From positions 124,001 through 188,000 of the forward strand of contig JALOLR010000004.1 of NCBI GenBank assembly GCA_025455885.1: 64,000 bases of DNA. The letters are read 5' to 3'. Shown one piece after another: positions 45,311 through 54,121 of this stretch. Numbering within the stretch: position 1 is the stretch's first letter; each line of letters begins with the position of its first letter. This DNA comes from Acidimicrobiales bacterium (GTDB taxonomy: Bacteria; Actinomycetota; Acidimicrobiia; Acidimicrobiales; Acidimicrobilacustridaceae). Below the pieces are notes generated by a model, which made no database searches, was not told the DNA's origin, and was given only the letters and a program-made list of their open reading frames with translations. Position numbers and translations under genes: made by a program.

Positions 45311-47341
45311 ATCAGCCAGTACCTCGGTTACCTGCTCGCCGGCCTCGGCGGAGGCGCGGTCATCTCCTCCCTGGCGCTCGGGCTGATCCTCACGCAGCGT
45401 TCGTCGGGGGTGGTCAACTTCGCCCACGCCGCCATGGGCATGTACGTCGCCTACGCCTACTTCGAGTTCCGCGAGACGGGTGACTGGGTCCTCCCGGTCC
45501 TCGGGCTGCCTGCACGCGTCCACCTGCTCACCCGGCCCACGCTGGTCACCGCTCTCGCCTTCGCGCTGGTCATCGGAACGGCCCTCGGGCTGGTGGTCTA
45601 CCTGCTCGTCTTCCGGCCGTTGCGTCGAGCGCCGGCGTTGGCCCGGGTCGTCGCCTCGCTGGGTCTGCTGCTCTACCTCCAGGAGATCGTGCGACTGCGG
45701 TTCCCGATCAGCGGTGCCTCGGTCGTCGTGCGTCGCCCCGTGCTGCCCGACGGGCCGGTCGAACTGCTCGGCGCCACCGTCACCGAGAACCGTCTGATCC
45801 TCGTCGCGTTGGTCGGCGCCGTCGCCGTGGCGTTGGCCGCGGTGTTCCGGTTCAGCCGTTTCGGGCTGGCCACGCGGGCCGCGGAGGGCAACGAGAAGGG
45901 AGCCCTCCTGCTCGGCATCGCGCCGGACCGGTTGGCGAGCATCAGCTGGGCACTGGCGTCGGTGCTCGCCGGCGCCGCCATCATCCTCATCGAACCCATC
46001 GCCGGCCTCAGCCCCACCACCTCGCTGCTCGTCATCCCGGCGCTGGCGGCGGCCCTGCTCGGCGGCCTGCACTCGTTCGGGATCGCCACCGCGGCGGGCC
46101 TGGCGATCGGCATGGCGCAGTCCCTGGTGTTGGGCTGGGCGGTGCGTCCGGACACCTCGATCATCCCCGACTGGCTCCCCACGACCGGCCTGCAGCAGAT
46201 CATCCCGGCGGCGGTGATCATCGGGGTGCTCGTCTGGCGAGGGGACGCGCTGCCGGATCGGGCCGCGGTCGCCGGCCGACGCCTGCCCCCCTCCCCGCAC
46301 CCTCGCCACATCGCGGTCTGGGCGGTCACGCTGGTCGGACTGGTCTCGGTCGCGCTCGTGACCCTCGGGGCCGGCTACCGCCAGGGCCTCATCGTTTCGA
46401 TGGTGTTCGCCCTGCTCGCCCTGTCCGTGGTGGTGCTGACCGGGTTCAGCGGGCAGATCTCCCTCGCCCAGCTCGCCTTCGCCGGCGTGGCCGGGTTCAC
46501 GTCGATCCGACTCACCGAGAACAGCGTCCCCTTCCCGGTCGCCCTGGTGGTGGCCGCGCTCCTGGCCACCGTCATCGGCGTCCTCGTGGGTTGGCCGGCG
46601 ACCAGGGTGCGGGGCATGAGCCTGGCCGTCGCCACCCTCGCGCTCGCGGTGGCCATCGAAGGTCTCGTGCTGGCCAGCCCCAACCTCTCCAACGGCCAGG
46701 CCGGTTCGTCGGCCCCCCGGCCCTACCTGTTCGGCATCGACGTGGGCGTCTCGGCCATCGGCGGCGACAACTTCCGTCCTGCCTTCGGTTTCGTCTGCCT
46801 CGGCGTGCTCACCCTGGCCGGCCTGGCGGTCGCCAACCTCCGCCGGAACCGCACCGGTCTGCGGTGGTTGGCGGTCCGGGCCAACGAGCGGGCTGCCGCC
46901 GCCGCCGGGATCGACGTCACGCGGGCGAAGCTGGGCGCCTTCGCCGTCTCGTCGTTCCTCGCCGGGCTCAGCGGTGTGCTCACCGCCTTCTCGGTGACCA
47001 CGCTGTCGCCGAGCTCGTTCGTGGTGATCGGCTCGCTGGTCGCGGTGGCGCTCACCTACCTGGCCGGCGTGTCGAGCGTGGGCGGAGCGCTGGTGGCCGG
47101 CCTCCTCGCCCAGGCCGGGGTGGTCGTGGTCGCCGTCGACGACATCTCCGGGTCCGAGGCCAACACCTATGTCTTCGCGATCAGCGGGCTGGCCCTGATC
47201 GCGGCGGCCATCTGGGCCCCGGCCGGGCTCACCGGGCTGGCGCGGGCGGGCCTCTCCCGGTCGACGCGGGCTGTGCCACCCGCGGCGGACCGGCCGGACC
47301 CGCAGGCCGAGGCGACCCAACCGGCGACGGTGGATCCATGA
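45311..47341 (+). CDS. Fused LivH-LivM permease of the ABC importer, non-canonical start
   Basis: Residues ~1-290 are a LivH-type permease (LILTQRSSGVVNFAHAAMG, then GLATRAAEGNEKGALLLGI) and ~330-650 a LivM-type permease (LTGFSGQISLAQLAFAGVAG and VRANERAAAAAGIDVTRAKLG), about 16-18 membrane segments in all. The family's first membrane helix (YLGYLLAGLGGGAVISSLAL) lies upstream of GTG 45410, the first ordinary start codon, so that start would delete it. The upstream frame has no ATG, GTG or TTG. An ATC at 45311, with GGAG seven bases before it, is my choice; CTG 45281 overlapping the previous stop is the alternative. Confidence 0.82.
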   Translation: MSQYLGYLLAGLGGGAVISSLALGLILTQRSSGVVNFAHAAMGMYVAYAYFEFRETGDWVLPVLGLPARVHLLTRPTLVTALAFALVIGTALGLVVYLLVFRPLRRAPALARVVASLGLLLYLQEIVRLRFPISGASVVVRRPVLPDGPVELLGATVTENRLILVALVGAVAVALAAVFRFSRFGLATRAAEGNEKGALLLGIAPDRLASISWALASVLAGAAIILIEPIAGLSPTTSLLVIPALAAALLGGLHSFGIATAAGLAIGMAQSLVLGWAVRPDTSIIPDWLPTTGLQQIIPAAVIIGVLVWRGDALPDRAAVAGRRLPPSPHPRHIAVWAVTLVGLVSVALVTLGAGYRQGLIVSMVFALLALSVVVLTGFSGQISLAQLAFAGVAGFTSIRLTENSVPFPVALVVAALLATVIGVLVGWPATRVRGMSLAVATLALAVAIEGLVLASPNLSNGQAGSSAPRPYLFGIDVGVSAIGGDNFRPAFGFVCLGVLTLAGLAVANLRRNRTGLRWLAVRANERAAAAAGIDVTRAKLGAFAVSSFLAGLSGVLTAFSVTTLSPSSFVVIGSLVAVALTYLAGVSSVGGALVAGLLAQAGVVVVAVDDISGSEANTYVFAISGLALIAAAIWAPAGLTGLARAGLSRSTRAVPPAADRPDPQAEATQPATVDP

Positions 47342-48099
47342 CGCTGCTCGACGTCGAGGGCCTCACCGTCAGGCACGGGGGGCTCGTCGCTCTCGCCGAT
47401 GTCGACCTCGCCCTCGACGAGGGGCAGGTCGTCGGCCTCATCGGACCGAACGGGGCCGGGAAGACCACCTTCATCGACGCGCTGACCGGCTTCACGTCGC
47501 CGTCGTGGGGGACGATCACCTTCGACGGCCGCGACATCACCCGGGCCTCCGCCCACGCCCGCTCCAAGGCGGGTCTGGTGCGGACCTTCCAGTCCCTCGA
47601 GCTGTTCGACGACCTCACCGTCCTGGACAACCTCCTGGTCGCCGCCCACACCCCGTCGCTCTGGGACACCCTGACCGACGCCCTGTGGCCCAAGGTGCAC
47701 GACAACCGGGAGACCCACATGGTCCTGGACCTCCTGGGTCTGGTGCCTCTCGCCGACCGCCTCCCGGTCGAGCTGTCCAACGGCCAGCGTCACATGGTCG
47801 CCCTGGGCCGCGCCCTCGTCGCCTCGCCCAAGCTCGTCCTGCTCGACGAGCCCGCTGCCGGGCTCGACCCCGCTGAGACCACCGAGCTCGCGGCGACCCT
47901 GCGCCGGCTCTCCGAGCTGGGCACCACCGTGTTGGTGGTGGACCACGACATGTCGCTCATCCTGAACGTGTGCGACGCCGTCCACGTCCTCGACTACGGC
48001 AAGGTGGTGGTCAGCGGTCCCCCCGCCGTGGTCCGCCGTGACCCCCGGGTCATCGCCGCCTACCTCGGCCGTCAGGCCGGCGACGGGGGGCCGGGGTGA
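47338..48099 (+). CDS. LivG-type ATP-binding protein of the importer
   Basis: A 253-residue ABC ATPase. Walker A is GLIGPNGAGKTT (Gly36-Thr44), the signature reads ELSNGQRHMVALGRAL (LSNGQ instead of LSGGQ), Walker B is LVLLDEPAAGLDP and the switch His is in VVDHDMSLI. The LivG-type insert FTSPSWGTITFDGRDIT is present. The ATG overlaps the permease stop by ATGA. Confidence 0.94.
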   Translation: MTLLDVEGLTVRHGGLVALADVDLALDEGQVVGLIGPNGAGKTTFIDALTGFTSPSWGTITFDGRDITRASAHARSKAGLVRTFQSLELFDDLTVLDNLLVAAHTPSLWDTLTDALWPKVHDNRETHMVLDLLGLVPLADRLPVELSNGQRHMVALGRALVASPKLVLLDEPAAGLDPAETTELAATLRRLSELGTTVLVVDHDMSLILNVCDAVHVLDYGKVVVSGPPAVVRRDPRVIAAYLGRQAGDGGPG

Positions 48100-48839
48100 G
48101 TGCCGAGGAGCTGCTCCGGTTGGACGCCGTGTCCGCCGGCTACGACGGTGTCGAGGTGGTGCACGGCGTCGACCTGGTCGTGCACGCCGGGGAGGTCGTC
48201 GCGTTGCTCGGCGCGAACGGGGCCGGGAAGACCACCACCCTGCTGACCATCTCGGGGCTCGTGCCACTCACGGGAGGCACGCTCACCGTGCTCGGGCGGT
48301 CCGGCGGTCCACGGCGGCGCACTCCCGTCGCCGAGGTCTGGCGCAGGGCGCGCACGGGCGTCGCCCACGTGCCCGAGGACCGGGGCCTGTTCTTCGACCT
48401 CACGGTCGCGGAGAACCTCCGCCTGGGCCGACCGGCACGGGGTGAGGGCGTGCCCCTCGACCAGATCCTCGGCTGGTTCCCGCAGCTGGAGGGGGTCATG
48501 GGCCGCAAGGCCGGGCTCCTGTCGGGCGGGGAGCAGCAGATGTTGGCGTTGGCCCGGGCCGTCCACCCGGCCCCCCGTCTGCTGTTGGTGGACGAGCTCA
48601 GCCTGGGGCTGGCCCCGATCATCGTGGAGCAGCTGCTCCCGGTGCTGCGGTCGATCGCGACGGACACCCGCACGGGGATCCTGGTCGTCGAACAGCACGT
48701 GCCGCTGGTGCTCGAGGTCGCCGACCGTGCCTCGCTGCTCAGCCAGGGCCGGGTGACCTTCGAGGGGACGGCCGGCGAGGTTCGGGCTCGGCCGGACCTG
48801 GTCGAGGCGGGCTACCTGGGCGATATCCACCCCGGCTGA
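48096..48839 (+). CDS. LivF-type ATP-binding protein of the importer
   Basis: A 247-residue ABC ATPase. Walker A ALLGANGAGKTTTL, signature LLSGGEQQMLALARAV, Walker B LLLVDELSLGLAP and the switch-region VVEQHVPLVLE (LivF-type, His present) are intact. The GTG overlaps the LivG stop (GTGA). It is the last gene of the importer operon; a hairpin follows before the convergent SDR gene. Confidence 0.94.
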   Translation: MSAEELLRLDAVSAGYDGVEVVHGVDLVVHAGEVVALLGANGAGKTTTLLTISGLVPLTGGTLTVLGRSGGPRRRTPVAEVWRRARTGVAHVPEDRGLFFDLTVAENLRLGRPARGEGVPLDQILGWFPQLEGVMGRKAGLLSGGEQQMLALARAVHPAPRLLLVDELSLGLAPIIVEQLLPVLRSIATDTRTGILVVEQHVPLVLEVADRASLLSQGRVTFEGTAGEVRARPDLVEAGYLGDIHPG

Positions 48840-48870
48840 CGCGACGGGGACCGCGGTCGTCGGAGGTGGC

Positions 48871-48886
48871 GGCGACGTCGGTCGCC
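48871..48886. terminator. Hairpin between the importer operon and the convergent SDR
   Basis: GGCGAC-GTCG-GTCGCC, a perfect 6-bp stem with a four-base loop, midway in the 60-bp gap between two convergent stops. Confidence 0.45.
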
Positions 48887-48899
48887 CTCGGGCCCGGGC

Positions 48900-49646
48900 T
48901 CAGAGCAGCCCCCGCGAGGCGCCGCCGTCCACCAGGAGGGAGGTGCCGGTGATGAAGCGTGCCTGCCGGCTGCAGAGGAAGGCCGCCGCGGCGCCGAAGT
49001 CGGCCGCGTCGCCGAGGAACCCGGCGGGGATCTCCGCCGCCAGGGCGTCGACCTGGTCCTGGTGCAGGCTGCGGAGTCGGTCGGTCAGGTGGCTGCCGGG
49101 CTGGATGGAGTTCACCGTCACGCCGTCGGAGGCCACCTCGGCGGCCAGGGTCTTGAGGAAGCCGGTGACGCCGGTGCGGGCGGTGACGGATGCCGCCAGG
49201 AAGGGGATGGGCTGGCGCACGCCGACGGACGTGATGGCGACGACGCGGCCCCAGCCCTGTTCCCGCATCCCCGGCACGGCACCGAGGCACATGGCGATGG
49301 TGGAGAGCAGGTTCAGCTCCAGTGCCGATCGGTACTCCTCCAGGGTGGTCGCGGTGGCGGACCCGCTCGGTGGGCCGCCCGCGTTGGCCACCAGGATGTC
49401 GATGCCCCCGAGTCGTGCCTCGGCCTCGGTGACGAAGGCGGCGGCGCCCTCGGCACTGGCCAGATCGGCCTCGATGGCCACGGTCTCGGCTCCCAGCTCC
49501 GACGCCGCCGCCGCCAGCCGGGCAGGGTCCCGGCCGCAGATCGCCACCCGTGCCCCTTCGTCGACGAGCGCCCTGGCGGTCGCGAGACCGAGCCCGGCGC
49601 TCGACGCCGACACCGCAGCCCGCCTGTTCCGGAGTCCGAGATCCAT
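48900..49646 (-). CDS. SDR-family protein lacking the YxxxK motif
   Basis: A 248-residue short-chain dehydrogenase/reductase fold. The cofactor loop reads SASSAGLGLATARAL and NAG is intact in LVANAGGPPSG. The catalytic Ser140 is present (VVAITSVG), but the expected Tyr-x-x-x-Lys is Ser153-V-T-A-Arg157, in the context IPFLAASVTARTGVTGF. Such divergent members are common in a subgroup often annotated as ketoacyl reductases, and their activity is uncertain. ATG 49646 lies six bases after TAGACC. It diverges from the first carotenoid oxygenase across operator d. Confidence 0.88.
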   Translation of the reverse strand: MDLGLRNRRAAVSASSAGLGLATARALVDEGARVAICGRDPARLAAAASELGAETVAIEADLASAEGAAAFVTEAEARLGGIDILVANAGGPPSGSATATTLEEYRSALELNLLSTIAMCLGAVPGMREQGWGRVVAITSVGVRQPIPFLAASVTARTGVTGFLKTLAAEVASDGVTVNSIQPGSHLTDRLRSLHQDQVDALAAEIPAGFLGDAADFGAAAAFLCSRQARFITGTSLLVDGGASRGLL

Positions 49647-49710
49647 GGGTGAGGTCTACCTCAGATCCCGGTGGACGCCGGGGTGGCGGAGGTTCTGGCA
49701 CGGAGGTCGC

Positions 49711-49726
49711 TGAACGCTGTTAACCT
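49711..49726. promoter_or_regulatory. Inverted-repeat operator d, between SDR and carotenoid oxygenase
   Basis: TGAAC-GCT-GTTAA matches the consensus at nine of ten arm positions. Its right arm overlaps TAACCT (49721-49726), a good -10 box for the oxygenase gene 52 bp downstream. The divergent SDR start is 64 bp away. Confidence 0.65.
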
Positions 49727-49777
49727 CCGCAGGAGGAGCGGGTCCGGTGTGACCCACCTCCATACAAGGAGTGCATC

Positions 49778-51208
49778 GTGGGCAACGCCGCCGGCTTCAT
49801 CGGACACGTCACCGATCCCGACCGACAACCCGACCTCGAGGGCAACATGTTCCCCGTCGACACCGAGGTCGACCTCACCGGCCTCGAGGTCACCGGTCGG
49901 CTCCCCGACGGCCTGCGGGGGTCGTTCGTCCGCAACGGGCCGAACCCGCTGTTCCCGCCGATCGGGCGGTACCACATGTTCGACGGCGACGGCATGCTGC
50001 ATGGTGTGCGGTTCGAGGACGGCGGCGTGTCCTACCGGAACCGCTGGGTCCGTTCGCGGGGGCTGCAGGCCGAGGTCGACCTGGGCCGTGCCGTCTACCC
50101 CGGGCTCGCCGACGTGATGAGCTTCCCCGACGAGTCGCTGGTGGGCGACGCCGGCCCGGTCAAGAACCCGGCCAACACCCACGTCATCCGTCACGCCGGC
50201 CACTACCTGGCCCTCTGGGAGGGGGGTCTGCCCACGGAGATCACGCTGGACCTCGAGACCGTCGGCGAGTACGACTTCGACGGCAGGCTCAGGGGCGCCA
50301 TGACGGCACACCCCCGCATCGACCCGCGCACCGGGGAGATGTTCTTCTTCGCCTACTCGGTGTTCGAGCCCGTGATCCGCTACTACGTGGTCGACGCCCG
50401 CGGCGCGCTCGTGCACCGCGCCAAGCTCGAGATCCCGTCACCGGTGATGATGCACGACTTCGTCATCACCGAGCAGCACGCGGTCTTCCTCGACTCACCC
50501 ATCGTCCTCGACGTCGACAAGCTCGACGAGGGCTCGATGGCGTCGTGGCGACCCGAGAACGGCACCCGCATCGGGGTGATGCCGCGCCTGGGCGCCGCCG
50601 ACGACGTGCGCTGGTTCGAGATCGATCCCGGGCACGTGCAGCACTTCTGGAACGGTTGGGCCGAGGGGGACCGGATCGAGTTCTCCGGCACCCGGTTCGA
50701 GCGCCCCGACTTCGGGCTCGACGTCTCCGGGGCGGGCGAGTCCCCGGACCGGAACGTCCCGCCCTACCCGGCCCGCTTCTGGGTCGACCTGGCCTCGGGC
50801 ACGGCCGGGTGGGAGCAGACCGACGATCTCGGCGGCGACTTCGCCCGTTTCAACGACGACCTGAACGGCGTGCGCTCCCGCTACCACTACATGTCCGCGG
50901 TGGTCGCCCCGGGCCGACGGCTCGGCGACTTCGACAGCATCGTGCGCTACGACGACGCGACCGGTGGCCGCCAGGTATGGACCGCCGGACCCACCGGTCA
51001 CGTGGGGGAGAGCGTCTTCGCCCCCGACCCCCGGGGCCGCGCCGAGGACGAGGGGTGGCTGATCAACGCCGTCCACGACTCGGCCACCGACCGCACCGAC
51101 GTCTGCGTGCTCGACGCCGCCGACGTGGCGGCCGGTCCCATCGCCCGGGTCCACCTGCCCCGGCGCATGCCGTTCGGCTTCCACGCCAACTGGTTCGCCG
51201 CCGACTGA
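49778..51208 (+). CDS. Carotenoid-cleavage-oxygenase-family enzyme (first of two)
   Basis: A 476-residue seven-bladed-propeller, non-heme-iron oxygenase of the RPE65/carotenoid/lignostilbene family. The four iron-binding histidines are visible: His178 in AMTAHPRID, His226 in MMHDFVIT, His289 in HVQHFWN and His469 in GFHANWF. The family signature GSFVRNGPNPLF and YHMFDGDGMLHGV is near the N-terminus. Such enzymes split carbon-carbon double bonds in carotenoids, apocarotenoids or stilbenes. The GTG at 49778 has AAGGAG six bases upstream. Operator d precedes it. No carotenoid biosynthesis genes are nearby, which fits a catabolic role. Confidence 0.94.
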   Translation: MGNAAGFIGHVTDPDRQPDLEGNMFPVDTEVDLTGLEVTGRLPDGLRGSFVRNGPNPLFPPIGRYHMFDGDGMLHGVRFEDGGVSYRNRWVRSRGLQAEVDLGRAVYPGLADVMSFPDESLVGDAGPVKNPANTHVIRHAGHYLALWEGGLPTEITLDLETVGEYDFDGRLRGAMTAHPRIDPRTGEMFFFAYSVFEPVIRYYVVDARGALVHRAKLEIPSPVMMHDFVITEQHAVFLDSPIVLDVDKLDEGSMASWRPENGTRIGVMPRLGAADDVRWFEIDPGHVQHFWNGWAEGDRIEFSGTRFERPDFGLDVSGAGESPDRNVPPYPARFWVDLASGTAGWEQTDDLGGDFARFNDDLNGVRSRYHYMSAVVAPGRRLGDFDSIVRYDDATGGRQVWTAGPTGHVGESVFAPDPRGRAEDEGWLINAVHDSATDRTDVCVLDAADVAAGPIARVHLPRRMPFGFHANWFAAD

Positions 51209-51269
51209 CCCGACGGACCCCTGTACCGACGACGTCGCGACCTCTGACGATGCCCGGGCGTCGGCGTCG

Positions 51270-52991
51270 TCAGAACAGGTCGTCGCACTCGCGAGCGACC
51301 TCGCGGATGGCGCCGTGCAGCTCCTCGGGGACGGCGGCCATCAGCTCGTCGGTGAGCTCGTCGGAGAACCGCAGGCGCTCGGCGTCGACCAGGTCGTCGT
51401 GGGCCGGCATCCAGGCGGAGTGCAACACCAACGGCACACACTCCCGGTTCGTCCCCGCCAGGACGGCGACAGGACCCCGACCGACGGCGGCGGCGTCGAA
51501 GAGCTCCACCCGGAAGCCCGAGTCGGACAGCACCGGCTGCACCACGTAGCCGTCGTGGCCGCCCGGGTCCCCGCCGGCGTAGGCACTGCGGGCGGCGTCC
51601 TTCCCGCAGTCGCGGGGGGCGAAGGTCGGCGACGTGATGTGGTCCCCGAGGTCGGGGTACTCCCACCTCGCCTTCAGGTCCATCGACCCCCGCTCGAACG
51701 TGGCGAGGGCGCCGGGGGTCTCGTGTCGGAGCTGGTCGAGGTCGATGCGTCCGGCGTAGAGCTCTGCCGCCCGCTGTGAGATGTTCCCCGGGCGACACCC
51801 CTGGTAGGTCACGTGATGGAGCGTCGGCCTGGTCATCCCCTCGACGGACCAGTCCATGGCCGAGAGCTGCAGGTTGAACGTCCAGTCGTCGCGGTAGACG
51901 CCGCGCTCGACGGCCGTGCCGGTCGTCGGGTCGAAGAGGACCTCGACGATGCTCTCGGGGGCCATCGCCATGTTGTAGAGGCCGACCGCGGCCGGGTCGA
52001 CGGGGTTGCCGTTCACGTCGAGGTCGCCGGGCTTCAGGTAGAGGGCGAGGTCCATGAGGTCCATGCCCTCCCAGACGACCGAGATGCCGTCGGTGTCCTC
52101 CCAGCGAGCGTAGAAGTGGCCGGTGGGCGGGGACATGGCGAGCGTGACGGGGGTGACGGGCGTGCCGCTCGGCAGGCCCTCGAGCTGATCCTTGCGGATC
52201 AGCCACACGGGCACCTCGTCGTCGATGGTCAGCTCCCGCTCGCCGCCGACCATCTCCGCCGGGTCGGGCTTGAAGTTGCCCGAGTCGGCCAGGATGATCC
52301 AGTCGCGGGTCTGGCTCACGGTGTGCGTGGAGCCGCCGAACACGATCCCGTCGAGGGGCCAGTAGCGCACCTGTGTGCCGTCGGCGCGGTCGTAGCGGAC
52401 GACCGCCGGGCGCATCCCGAACGTCGGCTCCATCACGAAGTCGAGCTTGACGCTCCAGAGGCAGTCACGGTCGGGATCGGCGACGGGGTGTGCCGAGGAG
52501 AGGAGGAACGGCAGGATCCCCGGCGTGTCGAGCGAGCTCCCGCCCCAGCTGTCACGGTGGCCGACCTCGGCCACGAACTCGAGCGTCCCCGGGTGCAGCT
52601 CGACGGGTCGCCCCGCGTCCCAGGTGGTGAAGAGGCGACCGCCCCAGGGGAGGGGCGCGGTGTTCGACGCGTTCGCGGCGCCGAGCACCGACTGGTAGCC
52701 CGTGCCGCTCGTGGCGAACTGTGCGGGAAGCCGGTCCCAGAGGCGCTTCCCGGGGGACTGGATGGACCTTGTCTGCCACGCGAAGCGCCCCGGCGCGGCG
52801 CCCCGGGTGCCGGGTTCGAGGGCGAGGCGGCAGATCGCTCCCCAGTCGAAGATCCCGTAGTCCATGTCGGTGCAGTGCTGCGGGCTCGAGAACACCATCT
52901 CCCCGCTGATGTCGTCGGGCCACACGCCGTCGACGACCTCGAGCTCGAAGTCGGCGTGGGGGGCGGTCGTGAGGCATCGGGGTGTCGGCAT
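51270..52991 (-). CDS. Carotenoid-cleavage-oxygenase-family protein (second, divergent)
   Basis: A 573-residue member of the same beta-propeller family, clearly diverged from the first copy. Candidate iron-ligand contexts are SAHPVADPDRD, GGSTHTVSQTRDWII, GHFYARWED and VLHSAWMPAHDD near the C-terminus. It is longer than typical members, mainly in loops between blades. ATG 52991 has AGGGAGAG upstream; the longer frame runs through the operator and into the next gene. It converges on the first oxygenase gene and has its own operator (e). Whether it is an active cleavage enzyme needs its histidines checked against a structure. Confidence 0.85.
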   Translation of the reverse strand: MPTPRCLTTAPHADFELEVVDGVWPDDISGEMVFSSPQHCTDMDYGIFDWGAICRLALEPGTRGAAPGRFAWQTRSIQSPGKRLWDRLPAQFATSGTGYQSVLGAANASNTAPLPWGGRLFTTWDAGRPVELHPGTLEFVAEVGHRDSWGGSSLDTPGILPFLLSSAHPVADPDRDCLWSVKLDFVMEPTFGMRPAVVRYDRADGTQVRYWPLDGIVFGGSTHTVSQTRDWIILADSGNFKPDPAEMVGGERELTIDDEVPVWLIRKDQLEGLPSGTPVTPVTLAMSPPTGHFYARWEDTDGISVVWEGMDLMDLALYLKPGDLDVNGNPVDPAAVGLYNMAMAPESIVEVLFDPTTGTAVERGVYRDDWTFNLQLSAMDWSVEGMTRPTLHHVTYQGCRPGNISQRAAELYAGRIDLDQLRHETPGALATFERGSMDLKARWEYPDLGDHITSPTFAPRDCGKDAARSAYAGGDPGGHDGYVVQPVLSDSGFRVELFDAAAVGRGPVAVLAGTNRECVPLVLHSAWMPAHDDLVDAERLRFSDELTDELMAAVPEELHGAIREVARECDDLF

Positions 52992-53055
52992 GGTTCTCTC
53001 CCTGGTCCCGGCGCCAGAGGGCGACGGATGCGGCGACGACCGCGGCGATGGCGGG

Positions 53056-53076
53056 TGAACGGTGTTCAGCAGGGTA
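53056..53076. promoter_or_regulatory. Inverted-repeat operator e with -10 box, before the second carotenoid oxygenase
   Basis: TGAAC-GGT-GTTCA (53056-53068) matches all ten arm positions. On the minus strand a TACCCT -10 box (53076-53071) lies just upstream, so the operator covers the expected transcription start of the oxygenase gene. Confidence 0.68.
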
Positions 53077-53121
53077 TCCGCGCAAGGGGCCGCTGTCAGG
53101 CCATCCGTCGCCGGCGCGTCC

Positions 53122-54117
53122 TCAACGCCGGTCGAGCCGCAGGAGCCGGCGGGCGTTGGCGTCCATCGTCGCCGCCAGGGCGGCGTCGCCCCACGACGGG
53201 TCGGACGACTGGTCCCATCCGGCGAGGTTGGTGCCGGCCACGAGCCGGTCGGGTCCGAAGGCGCCGAGGAGGGCGGCGAGCGCCCAGGGCCCGCCCACGT
53301 GGGCGTCCCACCAGATCCGGCCCAGTCGCTGCGCCACCGCGCCGGGCTCTCGGAGCGCGCCCCGGGCCCACGGGCGGGTGCGGGCGGCGTGGGCCATGCG
53401 CTCGGCCAGCCAGGAGGTCGCCCCGCCGCCGTGGCTGATGCAGACGTCGAGACCGGGGTGTCGGTCGAGGACCCCGCCGAGGACGAGCGCCGACACCGCG
53501 AGGGTCTCCTCGTAGAGGAAGCCCAGCCACAGGTCGCCGTCGAAGCGCTCCAGCCGCTCGTCCCGTCGAGGACGGTCGATGCCGTCGGGCGCCGGGTGGA
53601 AGAACACGGGGACATCGAGCCCGACACAGGTCGCCCAGATCTCGTCGAAGGCCGGATCGTCGAGTGGACGCCCGAGATCGGTTCCCAGGTACGGCGCCAC
53701 CAGCCCCAACTCGCCCACAGCACGCTCGAGCTCGGCCCGGGCTCGCGGGGGATCCTGCATCGGGAGCTGGGCGAAGCCCCGGATGCGCTCAGGGGCCCGG
53801 GCCACCAGCGCCGCGAGCTCGTCGTTGTGCCGTCGACAGAAGCGGTCGGCCCACTCGGCCTCGACGTGGGAGAAGTAGGTGAGCGGGTTCGGGGACAGCA
53901 CCTGAACGTCGATGTCGGCGGCGTCCATGGCCTCGAGCCGGCGGTCGAGGTCCATGAACGGGCTGCCGCGGTAGCGCACCCCGACGAGGGTGTAGCTGCC
54001 GACCCGGAAGCACGGAGGCCGGCCGGCGGTCTCGTCGCCGTCGTCCAGCTCGGGGCCCAGATCTCCCGCGGCGCCGAGCACGGAGTCGAGCACGACGTGG
54101 GCGTGCAGGTCGATCAT
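53122..54117 (-). CDS. ACMSD-type amidohydrolase (amidohydrolase_2)
   Basis: A 331-residue metal-dependent hydrolase or decarboxylase of the ACMSD/uracil-5-carboxylate decarboxylase group. The metal site is visible as MIDLHAHVV (His5, His7), VFFHPAPDG, CISHGGGA and the catalytic Asp region near AGTNLAGWDQ. Relatives act on aromatic or ring-cleavage acids such as gamma-resorcylate or aminocarboxymuconate. ATG 54117 begins directly at the metal motif, four bases after the P450 stop; the longer frame is upstream extension. Last gene of a five-gene operon running from 58311 to 53122. Confidence 0.9.
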   Translation of the reverse strand: MIDLHAHVVLDSVLGAAGDLGPELDDGDETAGRPPCFRVGSYTLVGVRYRGSPFMDLDRRLEAMDAADIDVQVLSPNPLTYFSHVEAEWADRFCRRHNDELAALVARAPERIRGFAQLPMQDPPRARAELERAVGELGLVAPYLGTDLGRPLDDPAFDEIWATCVGLDVPVFFHPAPDGIDRPRRDERLERFDGDLWLGFLYEETLAVSALVLGGVLDRHPGLDVCISHGGGATSWLAERMAHAARTRPWARGALREPGAVAQRLGRIWWDAHVGGPWALAALLGAFGPDRLVAGTNLAGWDQSSDPSWGDAALAATMDANARRLLRLDRR

Positions 54118-54121
54118 CGGC

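Noticed and set aside
45410-47341. GTG 45410 as the permease start
   Set aside because: It would remove the first conserved membrane helix of the LivH domain, which is plainly encoded upstream in the same frame.
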